Shown: positions 33,703-33,930 of the stretch, piece after piece | Position numbering within the stretch: the first letter of the stretch is position 1 | How the letters are laid out: each line of letters starts with the position of its first letter | Source: JANXQE01 sp035651635 | GTDB lineage: Bacteria; Verrucomicrobiota; Verrucomicrobiia; Limisphaerales; UBA8199 | Assembly (NCBI GenBank): GCA_035651635.1 | Contig: DASRFK010000122.1 | Span: 1-33,930, forward strand | Direction of reading: 5' to 3' | DNA: 33,930 bases | Notes under the pieces: generated by a model | The model's database searches: none | Seen by the model: only the letters and a program-made list of their open reading frames with translations | What the model was told of the DNA's origin: nothing | Translations under genes and position numbers: made by a program

Positions 33703-33724
33703 GCGCCGCAGTTTCTCGCGGCGC
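33703..33724 (-). promoter_or_regulatory. Hairpin in the leader of the FKBP gene
   Basis: GCGCCGC and GCGGCGC form a perfect 7-nt stem with an 8-nt loop. It ends 8 nt before the ATG, exactly where the ribosome binding site should be. Confidence 0.4.
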
Positions 33725-33792
33725 GCAGCTCGCAGTTTCGATGATGCCTCACCCCGGGTCAAGCCCGCCCGCCCGTTCGGGTGTGATTAAAT

Positions 33793-33930
33793 CTGTCGGT
33801 CATTCTGTGTTGAGTGGCAGAAAAGCGGCAGAGGGCTGCCGCACTCCAAAACCTTCGGTTCTCGAGGCCCGCGCCCGTGTCGCGCTTGCGTTTTGGACTG
33901 CGGCAGCCCTCTGCCGCTTTTTTCGGCTTC
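33793..33930. repeat. Dispersed 138-nt inverted-repeat element, copy 2 (reaches window edge)
   Basis: Same orientation as the copy at 10304-10441, six substitutions, no gaps. Here the arms pair even better (GGCAGAGGGCTGCCGCA against its complement). The element may continue past the window, so its right end is not defined by this copy. Confidence 0.8.

Noticed and set aside
1..33930. CRISPR arrays, tRNA, rRNA or insertion sequences
   Set aside because: No regular spaced repeats, no tRNA cloverleaf in the gaps and no transposase-like frame. The two long inverted-repeat elements have no coding content.

Overview
The window looks like ordinary chromosomal DNA from a GC-rich, free-living member of the Verrucomicrobiota, probably a Pedosphaera/Limisphaerales-like lineage. 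I infer this from family content rather than from any search. There are two stand-alone pseudopilin-like proteins with the FTLIEL start, a tandem-repeat protein of the Gloeobacter/Verrucomicrobia (GloVer) type, a large PVC-type dehydrogenase/HEAT/CxxCH cytochrome protein, a DUF1080 protein, and a 'choice-of-anchor M' secreted protein. I see no rRNA, tRNA, CRISPR array, transposase, integrase or phage gene.

Layout. 1-4019: a metal-handling neighbourhood. mntH and a uspA-like gene (cut by the left edge) are read leftwards. Divergent from them lie a small membrane protein with two CxxC motifs, a pseudopilin and a His-containing secreted choice-of-anchor M protein. 4059-10002: a leftward block with a hybrid histidine kinase, rpoN (sigma-54) and a secreted protein of unknown function directly after rpoN. 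10003-10545: a gene-free stretch carrying one copy of a dispersed 138-nt inverted-repeat element; a second copy lies at the right edge. 10546-14787: rpsT, a convergent family 2 glycosyltransferase, then the feoA-feoA-feoB ferrous iron uptake operon. 14877-20854: a second pseudopilin, then an ECF sigma factor, a very small membrane partner and a 1409-residue DUF2723/TMEM260-like membrane glycosyltransferase with TPRs. 20808-24698: an old-yellow-enzyme-type oxidoreductase (leftward), a small membrane protein, a palindromic repeat and an ABC-2 type permease. 24714-26890: a low-complexity gap and the GloVer repeat protein. 26891-33694: the heme/HEAT protein, DUF1080 protein, GH13 alpha-amylase-family enzyme, tandem ACT-domain protein and an FKBP-type lipoprotein isomerase.

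How the parts may fit together. Metal uptake is the clearest theme: Nramp Mn/Fe import with a stress protein, Feo Fe(II) import with an unusual Cys-rich FeoA, and a divergent exported module whose proteins carry CxxC motifs and a predicted His-Asp-His mature N-terminus. Each of the two orphan pseudopilins sits beside one of these metal loci. The second theme is envelope and polysaccharide biology: an ECF sigma unit linked to DUF2723, DUF1080, GH13, GT2 and the heme/HEAT protein.

The best candidates for something undescribed are the divergent CxxC-pseudopilin-anchor M module, the minimal ECF partner linked to DUF2723, and the two inverted-repeat element families.
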